From assembly GCA_002712005.1 (NCBI GenBank), contig PASP01000011.1, forward strand, positions 95,483-159,482: a DNA stretch of 64,000 nucleotides, read 5' to 3'. The stretch comes from Halobacteriovoraceae bacterium. Lineage in GTDB: Bacteria > Bdellovibrionota > Bacteriovoracia > Bacteriovoracales > Bacteriovoracaceae. Position 1 is the first letter of the stretch. Each line of letters begins with the position of its first letter. The position numbers and the translations under genes are program-made. Under the pieces are notes generated by a model. The model made no database searches, was not told the DNA's origin, and saw only the letters and a program-made list of their open reading frames with translations. This document shows positions 46,604 through 57,003 of this stretch, in pieces.

Positions 46604-47107
46604 ATGGAAAAATCATTACTTATTATCGAAAGAATTGTGGTCGAGTCTCTTTTTAAAAAATCTCTCGATTTTGAAAAATTAAAAGTTCAAACATCGCTTA
46701 GTGAATCTCTTCTACAGGCCGTTCTTGGTCAATTGATTCAAAAAGGAATTCTCGTCTTTAAAAACTATGAATATGAACTTAATTGGGAGCATAAGAGCCT
46801 ATGGTTACCCATCGTTACTGATAAAGAAGGGGCTAAAGCAGAAATCAAAGAACTCTTTTCTTCACTGGTTAATCAGATTTATGAAAAAGAAGAAGGAGCC
46901 AAATTAAAAGTTCAGAAGATATATTTAAATCAAAGAGAGAAAGAAGAATTAGAAAGGAATCTTGCCGATATCGATTCTTTTATTCAAGGAGTGAGAAATC
47001 AACGAAAAGTCTTCCCTGTAAAAGAGAATATATCAAAGCAGCAAGTTGTATTCTACGGACATTGTGAATATCGAAGTCTCGTCGATGAGATTTTAAAAGT
47101 GAGTTAA
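46604..47107 (+). CDS. Putative regulator resembling DUF4423/TIGR02147 C-terminal half
   Basis: 167 residues. A winged-helix-like start (KLKVQTSLSESLLQAVLGQLIQKGIL) is followed by a region ending KVQKIYLNQREKEELERNLA-DIDSFIQGV, the pattern of the DUF4423 part of TIGR02147 proteins common in Bdellovibrionota. The frame differs from the preceding gene, and both have their own ribosome sites, so this looks like two genes and not a broken one. A strong terminator follows. Confidence 0.5.
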   Translation: MEKSLLIIERIVVESLFKKSLDFEKLKVQTSLSESLLQAVLGQLIQKGILVFKNYEYELNWEHKSLWLPIVTDKEGAKAEIKELFSSLVNQIYEKEEGAKLKVQKIYLNQREKEELERNLADIDSFIQGVRNQRKVFPVKENISKQQVVFYGHCEYRSLVDEILKVS

Positions 47108-47111
47108 AGAG

Positions 47112-47138
47112 AAGCCCCTTAATAAAGGGGCTTTTTTT
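47112..47138 (+). terminator. Rho-independent terminator
   Basis: A perfect 9-bp stem AAGCCCCTT / AAGGGGCTT (47112-47120, 47125-47133) with loop AATA and a T tract. It ends the regulator pair and touches the stop of the convergent small gene. Confidence 0.9.
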
Positions 47139-47436
47139 ATTTATTTTCACAAACTGGAGTATAACAACGCCAATCATAAGGATCGACATAAACATCGCAA
47201 TAGCGAGTTTCAGATTCAAATTCGAATGTATAGCGTGACATATCGACGTAGAAAGGAAGATCTTGATCGGCTTCATAGGCTACTTGTAATTCAGCATACA
47301 TCTCTTCAAAGATTTCAGGATGAATGGCATCGCTACACATATCAAATCGAGTAACAATTTCTTCGATTTCATAGAAGAAGGCTTGGGAAGATAGACTAAT
47401 TGAAAATAGAATAATTAATTTTGAAATTAATTTCAT
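47137..47436 (-). CDS. Small exported Cys-containing protein
   Basis: 99 residues. Signal peptide (LIILFSISLSSQAFF, cleavage near residue 19). The mature part is acidic with four cysteines (MCSD, YCDV, RCYT, VCEN), probably two disulfides. No family recognised. It stands alone on the minus strand. Confidence 0.6.
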   Translation of the reverse strand: MKLISKLIILFSISLSSQAFFYEIEEIVTRFDMCSDAIHPEIFEEMYAELQVAYEADQDLPFYVDMSRYTFEFESETRYCDVYVDPYDWRCYTPVCENK

Positions 47437-47549
47437 AATGACCCCTCATTTAATTAATTCAAGTTTTATAGCAAATAAATTTTAGGATTATGTGGGCCTA
47501 TCCAAGTTGGGTAATTTTTACAGACAAACTGTATAAGCCTTTAATTTCT

Positions 47550-48662
47550 CTAGTGATAGAGATGCACAACAAGAAAACTGCGATGAGAAGGATTATCTTT
47601 TTGAGCATAGGAAGTTCGATACTGGTGCTCAAATTGTATCTCTACGTGACTAATGGGAAAGAATTGGAATCCAATACCAGGAGAGGTAGTCAAACTTTGT
47701 CTACTTTGGTCAAGGTTGGATTGTTTATGCTCATAGATTAAATAGGGGAAGAAGCCATCAAAGGGTTTCGTTCCAAGGAGAATATTTCCGTAAAGACCAT
47801 GGTTTTTTCCATTATTCGAGGCGGATAACTTGTCTTCTTTAACTTCATAGTCGAGTTCAAAGCGAAGTATATTTGTCTTGGTTCCAAGTACAGCATTGAC
47901 GCCATAGAGTGATCTTCTTGAGCGAGATGATTCTCCTAGGAGTAAATTAAATCCCAGTCTGGATTTTCCAGAGAGGTAATGGGTAAATTGTCCAAAAATA
48001 TTCTTCTCACGATTTGAATCAGGTAGGTCAATACGTCCTAATGATGTGGAGACAACAAATTCACCTAGACTTAAGGCCTTAAAATATTCAAGCTGATAGC
48101 TTTCGCTATAACTTCCAAAACCAAGATCTTGCTTCGTAAAGCGAGTGTGATTGGGGTCATTAATGCCATAATTTTGCCTGAACTTTCCAACTCGAACTCT
48201 AGAAGTAGGATCCCCTTGGTACATAATATAGTGGCGCTCAGATATAAATTGACCCTTCTTGGGAATTTGACTCGGTCCTTCTTGCGTTCCAACAGTTCCA
48301 ACAAAAACAAAATCTTTTACATAGGTTGCTACCTCAATATTATTTTGCATGACAAATTGGGAGCCCCTTTTTATTTGGTTATTTTCGGCTCTGGTTTGAA
48401 TCGCTCTTAGGTCTCCTCCCCATTTAACGGTTTCGCTATTTTTGACAAGGCCATAGAAAGGATTTTGGAAATCTTTTGTTTTAATCGTAGACATAAGTTC
48501 ACTAGAGAGACTTCTTCCATAGTCCGTAAGTATATTTCCACCAGTGGGACTTACGTGACAGGCCATACAATTAGGATAACCGCTCGTGACATTCTCCACC
48601 CAGGCGCTGGGGGAAGGTTGAAAGAGAATGATTAAAACAAAGAAGAGGATACTTAACTTCAT
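47550..48662 (-). CDS. Outer-membrane beta-barrel protein with a single c-type heme motif
   Basis: 370 residues. Signal peptide, then YPNCMACHVSPTGGN, one CxxCH heme-attachment motif near residue 32, followed by ~300 residues of alternating aromatic/polar strands (SYSESYQLEYF, FVVSTSLGRI, RTSYAQK) ending FLVVHLYH, typical of a beta-barrel. A heme plugged into a porin-like barrel suggests electron transfer across or at the outer membrane. It follows yceI by 4 bp and is probably co-transcribed. Confidence 0.65.
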   Translation of the reverse strand: MKLSILFFVLIILFQPSPSAWVENVTSGYPNCMACHVSPTGGNILTDYGRSLSSELMSTIKTKDFQNPFYGLVKNSETVKWGGDLRAIQTRAENNQIKRGSQFVMQNNIEVATYVKDFVFVGTVGTQEGPSQIPKKGQFISERHYIMYQGDPTSRVRVGKFRQNYGINDPNHTRFTKQDLGFGSYSESYQLEYFKALSLGEFVVSTSLGRIDLPDSNREKNIFGQFTHYLSGKSRLGFNLLLGESSRSRRSLYGVNAVLGTKTNILRFELDYEVKEDKLSASNNGKNHGLYGNILLGTKPFDGFFPYLIYEHKQSNLDQSRQSLTTSPGIGFQFFPISHVEIQFEHQYRTSYAQKDNPSHRSFLVVHLYH

Positions 48663-48666
48663 AGGA

Positions 48667-49203
48667 TTACTTTTGGTTGTGAGCGGTGAAATCTACCGAT
48701 ACTTTAACATCTTTTGCTACAGAGATTCCCTGAAAGCTTGGAGTGGCTATGGCATAGTCTGAGAGATCGATACTAAATTGACAATTGAATGTGATATTTT
48801 CTTGTGAAAGCGAAACCCTTTTGTATTCAACTATAATTTCTCTGCTCTTACCGTGTAGCTTGAGGGTTGCATTTACTTTACCTTCAGCTTTTGGATTAAG
48901 TTTATCAATGATGATTTCAGCATGAGGGAATTTATCGGTTTCAAGATATTTGGTTGTCATATGTTCATCTCTTAATTCCATTCCTGTCTTTAAAGTCGCT
49001 AAGGGGACGGTGAGAGAAAGGTCTTTAATTTCTTCCTTCTCCGGATCATAGGAAAAGGTTCCGTTAAGTTCTTGAGTCTTTCCATTAATATTAATGAAGC
49101 TTGGAAAGCCTTTTGCTTGAAACTCAACTTGAGCGTCTTTAATACTATAGGGAGAGCTATAGGTGTTTAGAGAGAGTAAGAGGGCAATTAATAATTTTTT
49201 CAT
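48667..49203 (-). CDS. YceI-family exported lipid-binding protein
   Basis: 178 residues from ATG 49203, with TTGGAG upstream; a longer frame would remove the signal peptide. Family blocks: LSLTVPLATLKTGMELRDEHM, TDKFPHAEI, VNATLKLHGKSREI and FSIDLSDYAI. YceI proteins are periplasmic barrels that bind isoprenoid-type lipids such as quinone relatives, which suits the cytochrome neighbours. Confidence 0.85.
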   Translation of the reverse strand: MKKLLIALLLSLNTYSSPYSIKDAQVEFQAKGFPSFININGKTQELNGTFSYDPEKEEIKDLSLTVPLATLKTGMELRDEHMTTKYLETDKFPHAEIIIDKLNPKAEGKVNATLKLHGKSREIIVEYKRVSLSQENITFNCQFSIDLSDYAIATPSFQGISVAKDVKVSVDFTAHNQK

Positions 49204-49241
49204 ATATATACTCCAAATTTTTTTTAAATGATGAAATCTTT

Positions 49242-49904
49242 TTAAGGTAAACCTTTGCTGATCCATTCGATAATGATTTCACGCTCTTCTTTTGTAAGCG
49301 GAGAGATTCCACTTCTCTCAGGTGGCATTTGCTCTATAGGATCATCACTTACTAATCTTTTTACAAAGTCACTTTCTTCTGGAAATTCAAAATCAAATAG
49401 AAAAGGATTAAATACTGAGGCATAGACCATTAGATTTTGCCTGTCATTTAAATAGAAAGGAGAAGGCCCTCCTTCGCTATGGCACCGAATACACTTTGTA
49501 GCAAAAATTGTTTTTTCAAGAGAGTTAAAAGTGGGCTCAGGTTTTATTGGCTCAATGACCACGTCTCCTCTCGGTGCACCTATTGCAATCCAAGAAAAAA
49601 GCTTTTGTTTGAGTTCATTATTGAGTGGGCCATCTTTTGGCATTCTATCCGAACGAACAGAAGAAGCAATGGCATCTAAATTTTCAATGACGTGATTATA
49701 GTCACTATACTCTTGTCCATGGCAACGGGCACATTGAGCATCGAAAATTTCTTCTTTGATTACACCATAGTTTAAATTTCCTAAGTTTGAATTACCCTAA
49801 AAAAATGCGGAAGAATCTTCTTTGAATTCTTCATAGTTACCACAAGATGTGATGAATACAATCGTCGTAGGGATAACAATGAGAAATAGCCTAATCGAAT
49901 TCAT
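49242..49904 (-). pseudogene. Di-heme c-type cytochrome lipoprotein interrupted by in-frame TAG
   Basis: ATG 49904 opens a lipoprotein signal (Cys21 in FITSC) that stays in one frame to 49242 except for a TAG at codon 36 (49797-49799). Beyond it are two heme motifs, CARCH (58-62) and CIRCH (138-142), and a C-terminal MPPERSGISPLTKEEREIIIEWI, the Met-ligand and helix of cytochrome c. Both halves look functional; a single base change (for example CAG) would restore a ~220-residue protein. The stop sits in the linker after the lipobox. It may be a sequencing error, a fresh mutation, or be read through. The internal ATG at 49643 would give only the second heme without export. Confidence 0.8.
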
Positions 49905-49930
49905 CTTCCGCTCCTTTATATTAAATAAAA

Positions 49931-50422
49931 TTAAAGTCTTGGGCCTTCACCTGTGAGGTTCTCCCAATTTCTATCTGCACGAGCTGAAAAACGAGCGACA
50001 TCTCTATCAAAACTCTTCTTTGTACTCGGTGCGATAAAGAAGTGGATACGATTTCCATCAATTGTGTAAAGAAGGGGATCGATATCTACCTTGCTTCCAC
50101 TTGCGGCCATTGCCCATGCACAATAACCTCCGTAGGTAGGCTCGTATCTTTCAGGCATGATCTTGAAAAGTTCTTTATTTTCTAGAGAACTGAAGCGATA
50201 AGTTACCCCTTTATGGTGATGAGTGATTTCTTCATTACCTTTTGCGGGTAGAGATCCCCCTTCGGCAAAATAAGAAACAGGATCATAGCCTTTTAAACCT
50301 AAATCTCCGTTTAAGTTATACTCAGAGACATTTCGATTGGCCTGGGCATGAGTGTTCATTGAGAAAAGGGTAAGGGCAGTTAAGAATAGAGCTATCCATT
50401 TAGATAAATTTAGTGATTTCAT
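49931..50422 (-). CDS. YHS-domain exported protein
   Basis: 163 residues with a signal peptide (to about 26). GLKGYDPVSYFAEG and the later YGGYCAWAMA match YHS-domain proteins, which bind metal ions. It lies 26 bp before the cytochrome gene (transcription order: YHS, cytochrome, YceI, barrel) and may act in the same periplasmic redox set. RBS AAGGAGG. Confidence 0.85.
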   Translation of the reverse strand: MKSLNLSKWIALFLTALTLFSMNTHAQANRNVSEYNLNGDLGLKGYDPVSYFAEGGSLPAKGNEEITHHHKGVTYRFSSLENKELFKIMPERYEPTYGGYCAWAMAASGSKVDIDPLLYTIDGNRIHFFIAPSTKKSFDRDVARFSARADRNWENLTGEGPRL

Positions 50423-50507
50423 AGAATCCTCCTTGCGATGTTTTACTCTTTGTCTTTTTTAAAGCATGGAGAAGGATTCTAAAATTGAATAAATGGAATC
50501 TTATGTA

Positions 50508-50531
50508 TTGCCGTGGGGAATACCACGGCAA
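50508..50531 (-). terminator. Terminator-like hairpin after metH
   Basis: A perfect 9-bp GC-rich stem TTGCCGTGG / CCACGGCAA with a 6-nt loop, 41 nt downstream of the metH stop on the minus strand. No proper T tract follows, so it may only stabilise the 3' end. Confidence 0.45.
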
Positions 50532-50571
50532 GGATAAATGATGTTAGAGAAATATTTCTTTGAGATCTATT

Positions 50572-53500
50572 TTATAGATTAGGGGCGAGCCATCTTCTCA
50601 TTTCAGATTCAGGAATATCTTTCTTCTTAGCATATTCAATGAGTTGATCTGAGTCTATTTTTCCTAGATTGAAATACTTAGAGTCGGGATATTGCATATA
50701 GAATCCGGAAACTGAGCTGGCCGGATACATGGCAAAGTTTTCAGTGAGGATCGCCACCACTTTTTCTTTGGCATCAAGTAATTCCCAAAGCAAGCCTTTT
50801 TCAGTGTGATCAGGACAAGCTGGATACCCTGGAGCCGGACGAACACCTCGGTACTTTTCTTTAATGATATCTTCTCGGCTTAAGTTTTCTGTTAACCCAA
50901 AGCCCCAATTATCTCGAACCTTCTTATGGAGCATTTCTGCTAAGGCTTCGGCCATGCGATCGCCTAGGGCCTTAATCATGATAGAAGTATAGTCATCTCC
51001 TTGGTCAGAAAATTCTTTCGCGTAGAGTTCTACTTCTTTACCCATGGTAACTACAAAGCCCCCGCTATAGTCTTTGTATTCTTTAGGGGCTACGAAGTCT
51101 GCTAGTGACTTATATTGACCACTTTTTTGTTCTTTTTGTTGGCGAAGAAAATGAAAGGTTTGAAGAACCTCTTTTCGATTTTCATCTTTATAAAGTACGA
51201 CGTCGTCTCAGATAGAGTTGGCAGGCCATAGGCCCCACACAGCACGAGCTCTGAAGCGCTTATTTTTAATAATGTCTCTAAGAATAACTTGAGCATCTTT
51301 AAATAACTTTGTCGCTTCTTGGGCATATTTAGGGTTTTCTAAGATTTTAGGGTAGGTGCCTTTTATCTCCCAAGTCCAAAAGAATGGACTCCAGTCGATA
51401 TGATCAGCAATGAGATCAAGTGGAATATTGTCCCAAGTATTCAACCCTAACTTATCAGGCGTATGAAGTTTTATTTCATTCCAGTCAATTTGAGGCTTAT
51501 TCTCTCTGGCCATCTCAATAGGAATAAGTTTTTCAGTCTTAGAGGAATTGAAGTTTTCCTTCATTTTGATCTGTTTATCTTTTAATTCAGAAATATACTC
51601 TTTTGAATTTTTTCCCAATAGATTAGAACAGACTTCAACGACTAGAGAAGCATCACCAACTTGTACCACTGGACCACTATAGTGTTCTGCGATTTTGACA
51701 GCTGTATGAAGTTTAGAAGTCGTTGCCCCACCTATAAGAAGCGGAACTTTGAATCCTTGTTTTTCCATTTCTGTTGCATTGAAAATCATTTCATCAAGAC
51801 TCGGTGTAATCAGTCCTGATAATCCAATGATGTCGGCATCAATCTCTTTTGCTCTTTTCAGAATTTGATCACAACTTACCATAACTCCCATATCTTCAAC
51901 CTTGTAGCCATTACAGGCCAAGACAACGGCAACAATATTCTTACCAATATCGTGCACATCGCCTTTAACGGTCGCGATAAGAAAAGTTCCCTGTTCTTTT
52001 TGGCCGGGGTTTTTCGCCTTTTCTTCTTCCATATAGGGCTCAAGATAGGCCACCGCTTTTTTCATGACTCGAGCTGATTTTACGACTTGAGGTAAGAACA
52101 TCTTACCTGAGCCAAAAAGGTCACCGACAACTCTCATTCCATTCATGAGGGGTCCTTCAATGACATCGAGTGGTCGACCAAGATTTTTTCTCGCTTCTTC
52201 AGTATCCTCATCAACAAATTCTAAAATACCTTGAACGAGAGAATGAGTAATTCTTTCTTGAAGTGATCCTTCTCTCCAAGACAGGTCGTTACGGTCTTTC
52301 TTCTTAGATTTGCCTTTAAATTGTTCAGAATATTCAATGAGGGCATCCGTCGCCTCTGGAGAGCGATTAAAGAGGACATCCTCTACTTTTTCCAGAAGGT
52401 CAGGTTTAATATCTTCATAAATTTCAAGCATTCCTGCATTCACGATCCCCATATCGAAACCAGCATCAATTGCGTGGTAGAGAAATGCTGAATGCATGGC
52501 CTCACGAACAATATTATTTCCTCTGAAACTAAAGGAGAGATTCGAGACTCCACCAGAAGTGAGAGCTCCTGGGCATTTTTCTTTGATTTCCTTAACTGCT
52601 TCAATGAAGTCGACAGCATAGTTGGCATGTTCTTCCATTCCTGTAGCTACCGTAAGAATATTGGGATCAAAGATTATATCTAAAGGATCAAAATCAGCTT
52701 TTTCAACTAAGAGATTGTAAGCGCGAGTACAAATTCTAACCTTATCTTCCTTGGTGGCGGCCTGCCCTTTTTCATCAAAGGCCATCACAATAGTTGCGGC
52801 ACCATAGCGTTTGATAAGTTTTGCCTTTTCAAGAAAGGCTTCTTCTCCATCTTTTAATGAAATTGAATTTACAATGCATTTTCCTTGCACACATTTTAGA
52901 CCTGCCTCAATAATTTCCCATTTTGATGAGTCAATCATGATGGGAACTCTCGAAATATCAGGTTCTGCTGCAACTAAGTTAAGAAACTTAGTCATGCATG
53001 CAATTCCGTCGATAAGACCTTCGTCAAAATTGATATCGATAATATTGGCACCATTTTCGACTTGTTGCCTGGCAACTTCTAGGGCTTCTTCAAATTTTTC
53101 TTCTTTAATAAGTCGAGAAAATTTAGGAGAGCCAGTTACATTGGTTCGCTCTCCAACCATGAAGAATTTTGTACTTCGATCTTTTTGATCATTGATGATA
53201 CTAAGAGGCTCTAGTCCTGAAAGTCTAAGGGCCTTATAAGTTTTTGGGATCTCTCTCGGTGTAACGGGAGAAACATTTTCTACAATGGATTGAATATGGG
53301 CGGGAGTGGTTCCACAGCAACCACCGACAATATTAAGAAGCCCATCTTGGGCGAATTCTTTCATCAGTTTACCAGTGATATCAGGTGTCTCGTCATACCC
53401 TGTTGGCGCTAGTGGGTTAGGAAGCCCAGCATTGGGGTAGCAAGAAGTATAAACAGGAGCTATTCGAGAAAGCTCCGCCATAAAGGGGCGCATCTCTCTT

Positions 53501-54264
53501 GCCCCAAGAGCACAGTTAATACCGACACTAATGGGATGAGCGTGTCGAATTGAATTCCAACAAGCTTCAACGGTCTGACCTGAAAGAGTTCGCCCAGATT
53601 GATCGGTGATCGTAATGGAAATCATAATAGGAATATCTTCATTCCTTTCTTCTTTTAATTGATCAATTGCAAAGAGGGCCGCCTTAAGGTTTAAGGTATC
53701 AAAGGTTGTTTCAGGCAAGAGAATATCTGCTCCACCTTCCATCAAGGCCTTGGCCTGGTGATAATAATCATCTCTTAACTCTTCAAAAGTTATGGCCCTA
53801 AATGCAGGATTATTAACATCAGGACTCATGGAAGCTGTTCTATTGGTTGGCCCCATCGCTCCTGCTACGAAACAACGTCTTCCGGTTTCTTTCTCAACAA
53901 TTTGACAGGCCTCTTTCGCTAATTTCGCTGATTCAAAATTAATTTCGTCGACAACACTTTCTAAGTCATAATCTTTTTGGGCCACACGTGTCCCTGAGAA
54001 AGTATTGGTCTCGATAATATCTGCGCCTGCTCTTAAATACTCGAGATGAATATCTTTAATAATATCTGGTCTCGTTAGACTGAGAAGATCATTATTTCCT
54101 TTAAGATCCTTTTGATGGTCTTTAAAACGAACTGATCGAAAATCATCTTCTTCTAATTTATATTGTTGGATCATGGTTCCCATGGCGCCATCCATAAATA
54201 CAATACGTTCTTTCAAAGAAGAGAGCAGGTCCTTATGGGCCTTTGTCTTGGGGAGTTGACTCAT
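50572..54264 (-). pseudogene. metH: Cobalamin-dependent methionine synthase, interrupted by in-frame TGA
   Basis: A 1230-residue MetH in one frame, broken by a single TGA at codon 1019 (51208-51210). Upstream: homocysteine domain with zinc cysteines ([17 protein letters not shown]), the folate domain, and the B12 domain with GDVHDIGKN. The sequence before the stop, [15 protein letters not shown], is followed after it by DDVVLYKDENRKEVL, and MetH homologues have Gly there (NSxGDD), so GGA to TGA explains it. The remaining activation domain is intact to RRWLAPNL (SAM site RPAPGYPACPDHTEK). The 1018-residue product would keep catalysis but lose reductive reactivation. metF precedes it by 14 bp. 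Confidence 0.92.
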
Positions 54265-54278
54265 TTTGTGATTCCTAA

Positions 54279-55226
54279 TTATTTAAATTGTTTGATGACA
54301 TCGATAACAGAACTTGTGTCATTCATTATGTAAAAGTGGACACAGGGAACACCATTATTTACTAAATCTTCGACTTGTTTCTTTGCCCAACGAAGTCCAA
54401 TCTCTTTGACATGATCTTGATTTTGCATGACTTCATCTACAAGCTCATCAGGGAAGTTGATATAGAAATGTTTGGGAATAGATTGCAACTGTCTTACTGA
54501 TTTTAGAATTTTAATTCCTGGAATGATGGGAACGTCGATACCCTCTGCCCGACATTGTTCTACATAAGACCAGTAGTGTTTATTGTCATAGAACATTTGA
54601 GTGGTTACGTACTCGGCTCCAGCATCAACTTTTTTCTTTAGCCATCCAAGATCATATTTCATATTGGGAGCTTCAAAGTGTTTCTCTGGATAACCTGCAA
54701 CACCTACACACATTTCAAGAGGATCAGCCCCTGAAAGTTCGTCAAGAAATCGACCTTGCTTCATTTCTTCAACTTGTTCAACTAGATCAATGGCATATTG
54801 ATTCACCCTTCTTGAGCGATCTATTTTTTTAGAATAATTGAGACCATCTCCACGCAAGGCCAAGATATTATGAATACCGAGATACTGAAGTTCAATAAGA
54901 GCATCTTCAGTCTCCTCTTTTGTAAATCCATTACAAAGGAGATGGGTAACGGTATCGATTTTGAAGCGATTTTGAATAATTCCACAAATACCGATAGTTC
55001 CTGGACGCTTCTTATAAATTCTTCTCTCTACACTTCCATCTTTTTTCTCGTTATAGAAAGCTCCAGCTGAATGAGCGGTTACATCGATCCAAGGAGGATT
55101 ATAGGGAACAAGTTTCTCTACAATATCCACAACTGACTTAACCGATTTACCTCTTGGGGGAGGGACGATCTCGAAACTAAATGTGGTTTTTCCTTTTGAT
55201 TCTTCAAGATGTTCTATAACTTTCAT
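54279..55226 (-). CDS. metF: 5,10-methylenetetrahydrofolate reductase
   Basis: 315 residues from ATG 55226 with AGGAAGG upstream. Family motifs: [11 protein letters not shown] (substrate Glu), [18 protein letters not shown], then [12 protein letters not shown] and IIPGIKIL. It is a FAD enzyme that makes the methyl-folate used by MetH, whose gene is next in the operon. No SAM riboswitch is visible in the 128-bp upstream gap. Confidence 0.93.
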   Translation of the reverse strand: MKVIEHLEESKGKTTFSFEIVPPPRGKSVKSVVDIVEKLVPYNPPWIDVTAHSAGAFYNEKKDGSVERRIYKKRPGTIGICGIIQNRFKIDTVTHLLCNGFTKEETEDALIELQYLGIHNILALRGDGLNYSKKIDRSRRVNQYAIDLVEQVEEMKQGRFLDELSGADPLEMCVGVAGYPEKHFEAPNMKYDLGWLKKKVDAGAEYVTTQMFYDNKHYWSYVEQCRAEGIDVPIIPGIKILKSVRQLQSIPKHFYINFPDELVDEVMQNQDHVKEIGLRWAKKQVEDLVNNGVPCVHFYIMNDTSSVIDVIKQFK

Positions 55227-55354
55227 TGCCTTCCTAAATAAGAAATGTGTAAATAAATAATACACTAGTATTGTAAGTGTTATTAGTAATTTAGGGAAGT
55301 TTTTTCAATTCCTTCCTAGCCTTTACGGGACCGGCCATATTAGACTAGCAAGCT

Positions 55355-56449
55355 ATGAGAGTAGTGTTATTACATGATTGGCTCACGGGTTTTCGTGGGG
55401 GAGAAAGAGTTCTGGAGGTATTTTGTGAAATGTTTCCAGATGCTCCTTTGTACACATTGATTCATAAGAAAGGATCTGTCCCTGCCAGTATAGAAAATAG
55501 AAAAATTGTAACAAGCTATCTCAATAATATTCCTGGAATACACGAGCATTATAGAAAGTTTTTACCTCTGTTTCCAAGTGCAGCAGCTGGGCTTCATATT
55601 ACTGATGAAGCCGACTTGATTCTTTCTTCAAGTCATTGTGTGATCAAGGGTGTTGTTAAACCTTTGGGAGCTAAACATATTAGTTATGTTCATTCTCCAA
55701 TGCGCTATCTTTATGATCAATTTGATAATTATTTTGGCGCTCATGCTCCGTGGTATCAAAGATGGGGAATTAAACTTTTTAAAAACTATCTCGTGAACTG
55801 GGATAAGGCCTCTAATCGTAATGTCGATATTATGCTGGGAAATTCATCCTTTGTTCAGCAAAGAATATCGAAATACTATGAGATGGATAGTGACGTCGTC
55901 TATCCCTTTGTAGATTTAGATGATTTTAGAAGAGTACAAAATAATCCTTTAGATAAAGAGGATTATTATATTATGGTGACGGCCTTCGCTCCCAACAAGA
56001 GAGTTGATCTCGCCGTTAGAACTTTCAATGGTCTGGGAAAGAAGTTAAAGATTATTGGTAGTGGTCAACAAGAGAGTGAGCTCAAGTCTATGGCCGCTAG
56101 TAATATTGAGTTTCTTGGAAATTTATCACGGGAAGAAGTTGTTGATCACTTTGCCAAGGCGAAGGCGCTTATTTTCCCTGGAGTTGAAGACTTTGGAATT
56201 ACGCCTTTAGAATCTCTTGCCGCTGGAACTCCTGTTGTTGCCTTTCGCGCGGGAGGCGTATTAGAGACTTTGACTGATAAGACGGCAATATTCTTTGATG
56301 ATGCGACTGAGGAATCTTTACTCGAAGCTGTTCAAAGATTTGAACAGAAGACATTCTCTAAAGGAGAACTCTTCGCTCGAGCAGAAAAGTTCTCCAAGAA
56401 AGTGTTTAAGCAAAATATTACGGATGTAATTTTACAAACGGTATCTTAA
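55355..56449 (+). CDS. Glycosyltransferase family 4 protein (WbaZ-like)
   Basis: 364 residues. RVVLLHDWLTGFRGGERVLEVF is the usual N-terminus of this GT4 subgroup; the donor-binding EDFGITPLESLAAGTPVVAF holds the E-x7-E pair. It transfers a sugar from a nucleotide donor to a lipid-linked glycan in O-antigen or exopolysaccharide assembly. It stands alone here. No Shine-Dalgarno is visible before its ATG. Confidence 0.88.
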   Translation: MRVVLLHDWLTGFRGGERVLEVFCEMFPDAPLYTLIHKKGSVPASIENRKIVTSYLNNIPGIHEHYRKFLPLFPSAAAGLHITDEADLILSSSHCVIKGVVKPLGAKHISYVHSPMRYLYDQFDNYFGAHAPWYQRWGIKLFKNYLVNWDKASNRNVDIMLGNSSFVQQRISKYYEMDSDVVYPFVDLDDFRRVQNNPLDKEDYYIMVTAFAPNKRVDLAVRTFNGLGKKLKIIGSGQQESELKSMAASNIEFLGNLSREEVVDHFAKAKALIFPGVEDFGITPLESLAAGTPVVAFRAGGVLETLTDKTAIFFDDATEESLLEAVQRFEQKTFSKGELFARAEKFSKKVFKQNITDVILQTVS

Positions 56450-56450
56450 T

Positions 56451-56909
56451 TTATTTTACAACTTTGCAATTAAAGAATTCAGACTGAATCCAAGTTCCGT
56501 CTCCGTCATCGCCTGAGAGGATCATAGAAACTTCATCTCCGGTGCGTAGGGAATCTAGATTATCTTGGAAAGTAAGTTTAAGCTCAGCATCCCAATAAGC
56601 AGCATCTGTTGAAAGATGAAGAGTATTATTGGAGAGGGAATCAATTTCCCAAATATCACTGTTATTGGAAAAACTAAAAGAACAGCTAGAGAAGTTACCT
56701 ACCCAACACGGTGAATATTGGCGATTTAAGAAAGTATCATTGGTGAAGTTAACCTGTTCCGAATCTTCACTAATTTGAAAATCTAATGAAGACGCCACGA
56801 AGTAGTTTTCTGCATGTTCACTGGTTTCAATCCAATCACATTTTAATGATGTATTTGCCCATAGGTTTTGAGAAAGTACAAGAGTACAAACAAGTAGTTG
56901 TTTTTTCAT
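56451..56909 (-). CDS. Exported hypothetical protein
   Basis: 152 residues. Signal peptide (about 1-18, ending LWANTS). The mature part has four cysteines and alternating beta strands, probably a single beta sandwich with two disulfides. No family recognised. AAAAGGGGA precedes the ATG. Its stop is 1 bp from the convergent glycosyltransferase stop. Confidence 0.6.
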   Translation of the reverse strand: MKKQLLVCTLVLSQNLWANTSLKCDWIETSEHAENYFVASSLDFQISEDSEQVNFTNDTFLNRQYSPCWVGNFSSCSFSFSNNSDIWEIDSLSNNTLHLSTDAAYWDAELKLTFQDNLDSLRTGDEVSMILSGDDGDGTWIQSEFFNCKVVK

Positions 56910-57003
56910 TTAATATCCCCTTTTAAAAATAATCAGATATATAACGCAACGAGAATATAACTTAAATTGCATTGAATCTTTTACACTTGAAAGGGCTTCG
57001 AGC

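Noticed and set aside
51208..51210. TGA recoded as glycine or selenocysteine
   Set aside because: Many genes here end in TGA (for example at 5169, 7968 and 38999), so no genome-wide reassignment; the position is normally Gly and no SECIS-like hairpin is evident directly downstream.
52811..53188. 125-codon plus-strand ORF antisense to metH
   Set aside because: No ribosome site, low-complexity translation, and the opposite strand carries clear MetH motifs.
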